DNA from: Clostridia bacterium
Lineage (GTDB): Bacteria; Bacillota; Clostridia; Christensenellales; Borkfalkiaceae
Length of the DNA: 34,365 nt
Reading direction: 5' to 3'
Assembly (NCBI GenBank): GCA_028720205.1
Contig: JAQYLE010000070.1
Coordinates: 1-34,365, forward strand
Positions 31,011 to 34,365 of this stretch are shown here, one piece after another. The first letter of the stretch is position 1. Each line of letters opens with the position of its first letter. The translations under genes and the position numbers were made by a program. Under the pieces are notes generated by a model, which was not told where the DNA came from, ran no database searches, and worked only from the letters and a program-made list of their open reading frames with translations.

Positions 31011-32384
31011 GTGAAAGAGACAAAAAAGTTCGGCGTCATTTCGCTGGGCTGCGATAAAAACCGCGTGGATAGCGAAAAATGTATTTCTATGATGCAAAAC
31101 GCGGGTTATACGCTTACAAGCGACGCGCAAAAAGCGCAGATCGTAATTATCAACACGTGCGCATTTTTGCAGAGCGCGCGCGAGGAATCGGTGGATACCG
31201 TATTGGAAACGGCGGGTTATAAAAGCGGAAATTTGGAAAAAATCGTAGTGACGGGTTGTCTGCCGCAGAAATTTTCCAAAGAGTTGTTTTCCTCTCTTAG
31301 CGAAGGGGATATTTTTCTGGGCGTGAACGATTACGATTTGTTGCCTTCGGCGATAAAAAAGTCGTACGAAACGGGCGAGCGGATCAATCTTGTGGGCAAA
31401 GGCTCGGATACTTTCCGTTTTGCCCGAACGCTCACCACCGCGCCGTATCTTGCGTATTTAAAAATCGCGGACGGTTGCTATAATCATTGCACGTATTGCC
31501 TGATTCCCAAAATACGCGGCAGATACCGCTCGTACCCCGCGGAAAATCTTATCGAAGAGGCGAGAAATTTAGGCGAAGTAAAAGAACTCGTGCTCGTGGC
31601 GCAGGATACAACCCGTTACGGCGAAGATTTGTACGGCGAAAACCGCTTTCCGCAATTGATCCGCGAATTATCGGGGTTAGACAACATAAAAAAAATCCGG
31701 CTTCTCTATTGCTATCCCGACGCGTTTTCAAGTGAACTGATCAGCGAAATAAAAACTAACGACAAAGTGCTCAAATACGTGGATATACCGTTGCAGCACA
31801 GCGAGAACCGCATTTTAAAACTCATGAACAGGCGCGGCACGCGCGAAGAATATCTTGCGTTGATACGCCGGTTGAAAGAGGAAATTCCGGGTATCGCCAT
31901 CCGTTCCACGTTTATCAGCGGCTTTCCTTCGGAAACGGAGGAGGAATTTAACGCGATGCGCGCGTTTATCAAAGAAGCGCGTCTCTTCAACTGCGGATTT
32001 TTCGCCTACTCGAAAGAACCGGAAACCGCTGCGGCAAAGATGAAAAATCAGGTGCATTACAAAACGAAGCGGCGCAGGGTGCGGCAATTATACGAAACGC
32101 AAAGCGCCGTGGCGCAATCGATTTTGCTTTCGTACGTAGGCAAAACGGTACGCGTTCTTTGCGAGGGAGTCGATTACGAACGCGGGCAGTTTTTCGGCAG
32201 ACCGTACTTTTTCGCCCCGGAAATCGACGGGAAAGTGTATTTCAACGCCAACGAGGCTACGGAAGGGGAGGAATACGACGTGCTGATATTATCCGCGGCG
32301 TTCCCCGATCTTACGGGGCGAACGGAAGATTATAAACGACGAACGGAAGATTATAAACGAAAAAAAGGCGAAGCGGAAGAATGA
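31011..32384 (+). CDS. rimO: Ribosomal protein S12 methylthiotransferase (457 aa)
   Basis: Radical-SAM enzyme that methylthiolates an Asp of ribosomal protein S12. The N-terminal domain has three cluster cysteines, C14 (LGCDKNRVDSE), C50 (NTCAF) and C83 (TGCLPQ). The radical-SAM CxxxCxxC is C156-C160-C163 in DGCYNHCTYC. The IRGRYRSYP and VAQDTTRYG segments are typical of RimO, not MiaB. A C-terminal TRAM domain ends near LILSAAF. The final 22 residues include RTEDYKR twice, from a perfect 21-bp tandem duplication. It starts at GTG with AGAGGA upstream. It is the first gene of a likely rimO-pgsA-cinA-recA unit. Confidence 0.95.
   Translation: MKETKKFGVISLGCDKNRVDSEKCISMMQNAGYTLTSDAQKAQIVIINTCAFLQSAREESVDTVLETAGYKSGNLEKIVVTGCLPQKFSKELFSSLSEGDIFLGVNDYDLLPSAIKKSYETGERINLVGKGSDTFRFARTLTTAPYLAYLKIADGCYNHCTYCLIPKIRGRYRSYPAENLIEEARNLGEVKELVLVAQDTTRYGEDLYGENRFPQLIRELSGLDNIKKIRLLYCYPDAFSSELISEIKTNDKVLKYVDIPLQHSENRILKLMNRRGTREEYLALIRRLKEEIPGIAIRSTFISGFPSETEEEFNAMRAFIKEARLFNCGFFAYSKEPETAAAKMKNQVHYKTKRRRVRQLYETQSAVAQSILLSYVGKTVRVLCEGVDYERGQFFGRPYFFAPEIDGKVYFNANEATEGEEYDVLILSAAFPDLTGRTEDYKRRTEDYKRKKGEAEE
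32319..32360 (+). repeat. Perfect 21-bp tandem duplication in the rimO 3' end
   Basis: Positions 32319-32339 and 32340-32360 are identical, keep the frame and encode RTEDYKR twice beyond the TRAM domain. Confidence 0.93.
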
Positions 32385-32439
32385 AAATCCGTTTTGCGAA
32401 AAATAGAAAAATAAAAAATAACAGAGAGTTGAAAGCCAT

Positions 32440-33027
32440 ATGAATTTACCCAACAAATTGTCATTGATACGCATTATGCTTATTCCCGTTTTCGTGGCTG
32501 CGTTTTTTTTAAACGTCGTGCCGTATAACGAAGCGATTGCCGCGGGAATTTTCGTAGTCGCCGCCGTTACGGATTTTTTAGACGGCTACCTTGCCAGAAA
32601 AAACGGACTCGTCACCAACCTGGGCAAGTTTCTCGATCCCATTGCCGATAAGGTGCTTGTATCCACGGCGTTTATCCTGATGCTTACGCGATACGAAATC
32701 TTCGGCCTGTTCGGCTACGGGTTTTACGTTGCGGGCGCGATATGCGTGTGCCTGATTCTCGCGCGGGAACTGATTATCAGCGCTTTCCGCCAGATTGCGG
32801 CGGCGAACGGCGTGGTTCTTGCCGCCGACATGCTTGGAAAGATAAAAACAAACTTTCAGGATTACAGCGTGGCGGTACTCGTCGCCTCGGCGGCGTTTAC
32901 GGGCACGGCGCAAACTGTGCTCGGCGTTATCGGTCTTTCGCTGTTTGCGATAGCGGTGCTGTTCACGGTACTTTCGGGCGTTTCGTATATAGTAAAAAAC
33001 CCCGCCGTATTAAAAACGCAGAAATAA
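32440..33027 (+). CDS. pgsA: CDP-diacylglycerol: glycerol-3-phosphate 3-phosphatidyltransferase (195 aa)
   Basis: Membrane enzyme making phosphatidylglycerol phosphate, the precursor of phosphatidylglycerol. The CDP-alcohol phosphotransferase signature D-G-x2-A-R-x8-G-x3-D-x3-D is exact: D48, G49, A52, R53, G62, D66 and D70. Several hydrophobic helices surround it, and the start NLPNKLSLIRIMLIP is typical of PgsA. Length is normal. The ribosome site is weak (AGAGAG at a distance). It lies between rimO and cinA, a neighbourhood common in Bacillota. Confidence 0.94.
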   Translation: MNLPNKLSLIRIMLIPVFVAAFFLNVVPYNEAIAAGIFVVAAVTDFLDGYLARKNGLVTNLGKFLDPIADKVLVSTAFILMLTRYEIFGLFGYGFYVAGAICVCLILARELIISAFRQIAAANGVVLAADMLGKIKTNFQDYSVAVLVASAAFTGTAQTVLGVIGLSLFAIAVLFTVLSGVSYIVKNPAVLKTQK

Positions 33028-33076
33028 AGCGTTCGCGCAACGCATTGAGGAGAAAAACGCAAAAGGAGAAAAGCAG

Positions 33077-34153
33077 ATGCGAACCGTCGTAATCGTTTTA
33101 AAAAATCCGCCTTTTTACGGTTGCGGAGACCTTCTCGAAGAACTCGCCGCAATCGGCGAAGCGGAAGAAGCGCGGTTTTTGCCGTTTACGCAAGAAACGG
33201 CGTCTTTGCTTTTCGGGTACGGCGCGTGTGCAAAATCGCTTCTCGTATGTGCGGAAGAAAAAGACGTTCCGTCGCTTTCCGCTTCCTTATGCGAGCGATT
33301 CCACGAATTTCTGCAATGCGACGAAAACGGATCCGGCGTGTTTACGCAGGGCGAATTCGATTTGTTTCTGTTTGTAAGCGACGGAAAAAATCGGCGCGAA
33401 TTTCTGAAAAACGTGTGTATTCCGCGGTTGAAGAGGCGCGGCTTGTTGCGGGAAAAACTTGTTTTCCGTATGATCGGCGCGGAACGGGAAAAAATCGTTC
33501 AATGTATCGAAAAATGCAAACGCCTCTATCCCTCGTGCGAAACGCTTAAATTCGGCATATCCGAACGCTTCGACGATTTCCGCGTGGAAATATCGTACGA
33601 GGCGGACGCGCCCAAAACGCTGTTAGACGGCGTTGCCAGGCAGTTTGCCGAAACGTTTTCCGAAAATTTGTACGCGCTCGACGATACGCCCATCGAAAAG
33701 CGGCTCTGCGAACTATTGAAGTTGCGCGGCAAAAAAATCAGCGTGGCGGAATCGTTTACCGGCGGAGGGGTAGGTCGCAGAATCGTTTCCGTGCCCGGCG
33801 CAAGCGAAGTATATTTCGTGGGGTTGAACACCTACGACGGCGACGCTAAAATCAAGCGACTCAACGTATCGCCGTACACGCTGAACACGCTCGGCGCGGT
33901 ATCCGATCAGACGGCGTACGAAATGTGCGCGGGGTTGTTGTCTACGGGCGATTGCGGCGCTGCAATCGCCACCACCGGGCTGGCGGGGCCGAACAGCGAC
34001 GAAAGCGGCTTGCCCGTGGGGCTGTGTTTTCTTGCCGCAGGCGCCGAGGGTAAAATTTACATCGCCCGCCATATCTTTTCAGGCACGCGCGAGGAAATCA
34101 CCGAAAAGGCAATCAACCACGCCTTGTTCTGGGCGTACAGGCACCTGAAATAA
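33077..34153 (+). CDS. cinA: CinA-family protein with a shortened, atypical N-terminal domain (358 aa)
   Basis: The C-terminal part (about 205-358) is a PncC-type NMN amidohydrolase-like domain: KKISVAESFTGGGVGRRI, VPGASEVYFVGLNTY, AIATTGLAGPNSDE and LPVGLCFLAAG. The middle (about 130-200: KLVFRMIGAEREKI and FRVEISYEA) matches the linker domain of full-length CinA. The first 125 residues do not show the MoaB-like start (a GTELLLG-type motif) and are shorter than usual. They are Cys-rich and may have lost the ADP-ribose-related activity of that domain. Normal CinA is about 410-420 aa. AAAGGAG lies 8 nt before the ATG. The cinA-recA pairing is common in Gram-positives and linked to competence in streptococci, but no such role can be read here. 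Confidence 0.85.
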   Translation: MRTVVIVLKNPPFYGCGDLLEELAAIGEAEEARFLPFTQETASLLFGYGACAKSLLVCAEEKDVPSLSASLCERFHEFLQCDENGSGVFTQGEFDLFLFVSDGKNRREFLKNVCIPRLKRRGLLREKLVFRMIGAEREKIVQCIEKCKRLYPSCETLKFGISERFDDFRVEISYEADAPKTLLDGVARQFAETFSENLYALDDTPIEKRLCELLKLRGKKISVAESFTGGGVGRRIVSVPGASEVYFVGLNTYDGDAKIKRLNVSPYTLNTLGAVSDQTAYEMCAGLLSTGDCGAAIATTGLAGPNSDESGLPVGLCFLAAGAEGKIYIARHIFSGTREEITEKAINHALFWAYRHLK

Positions 34154-34235
34154 AGGTGTGGAAAACGTAAAAATCATACGTAGTTAAAAGTGTGAAAAAA
34201 ACAATGTAAAAAAATCATCAGGAGAAAAACATATT

Positions 34236-34365
34236 ATGGCAAACGAAAAAAATTCCGAAAAAATGAAGGCGCTTGACGCGGTGCTTTTGCAGATAGAAAA
34301 GCAGTACGGCAAGGGTTCGATCATGCGCCTCGGCGACGAGGCGGGAAGTACGGAAATCGACGTTA
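34236..34365 (+). CDS. recA: Recombinase RecA, N-terminal 43 residues (cut by window edge)
   Basis: Forms filaments on single-stranded DNA, drives strand exchange and triggers the SOS response. The visible residues include [25 protein letters not shown], the very conserved RecA N-terminus. AGGAG lies 11 nt before the ATG. The rest is outside the window. In the 82-bp gap to cinA I see an inverted repeat ACGTA-N7-TACGT (34165-34181), but no sequence resembling the Gram-positive LexA site. Confidence 0.96.
   Translation, partial: MANEKNSEKMKALDAVLLQIEKQYGKGSIMRLGDEAGSTEIDV

Noticed and set aside
34154..34235. LexA/SOS box upstream of recA
   Set aside because: No sequence close to the CGAACRNRYGTTYC type is present; only an unrelated ACGTA-N7-TACGT inverted repeat.

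Overview
The window is an ordinary-looking chromosomal segment of a member of the Bacillota, most probably class Clostridia. This is inferred from the gene set (spoVG, a SpoIIIE/FtsK translocase, a division gene cluster starting with mraZ-rsmH), from strong purine-rich Shine-Dalgarno sites, from GTG/TTG starts, from vegetative promoters of the TTGACA-N17-TATAAT type, and from the clostridial form of chorismate synthase. The MurE DNPR motif implies a meso-diaminopimelate peptidoglycan. Species cannot be named from this sequence alone. No mobile elements, rRNA, tRNA or CRISPR were seen.

Layout. (1) 1-3506, minus strand: an aromatic amino acid operon, pheA (chorismate mutase-prephenate dehydratase), aroB and aroC (cut by the window edge). 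It is driven by a consensus promoter about 340 nt upstream of pheA. The leader carries a Phe/Tyr-rich small ORF followed by an intrinsic terminator, a candidate attenuator. Five tandem 20-bp units fill the pheA-aroB gap. (2) 3608-8855, minus strand: an XRE-cupin regulator and a PotABCD polyamine uptake system in one operon with a consensus promoter, candidate operator dyads and a strong terminator. (3) 9106-9499: rpsT (minus), divergent from murI (plus). (4) 10504-25482, plus strand: the division and cell wall (dcw) cluster mraZ-rsmH-ftsL-like-PBP-murE-mraY-murD-ftsW-murA-ftsQ-like, then a second promoter and ftsA-like-ftsZ with a terminator. murF, murG and murB are not present here. (5) 25538-27311: spoVG (minus) divergent from murC. 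(6) 27453-30925: ftsK/spoIIIE with its own promoter. (7) 31011-34365: rimO-pgsA-cinA-recA (recA cut by the window edge).

Most of the window builds the septum and its wall. MurA, MurC, MurD, MurE and MraY make the lipid-linked precursor and MurI supplies D-Glu. FtsW and the class B PBP polymerise and cross-link it under the FtsL/FtsQ-like and FtsA/FtsZ scaffold. MraZ probably controls the cluster, and FtsK clears DNA from the septum.

Points most worth a second look: the putative Phe/Tyr attenuator upstream of pheA; the 5 x 20-bp array that supplies the aroB ribosome binding site; ftsW necessarily starting inside murD with up to 272 nt of dual coding; an apparent non-AUG start for the division PBP; MraZ-type boxes lying inside the promoter spacer; and a divergent FtsA whose nucleotide-binding motifs look degraded.
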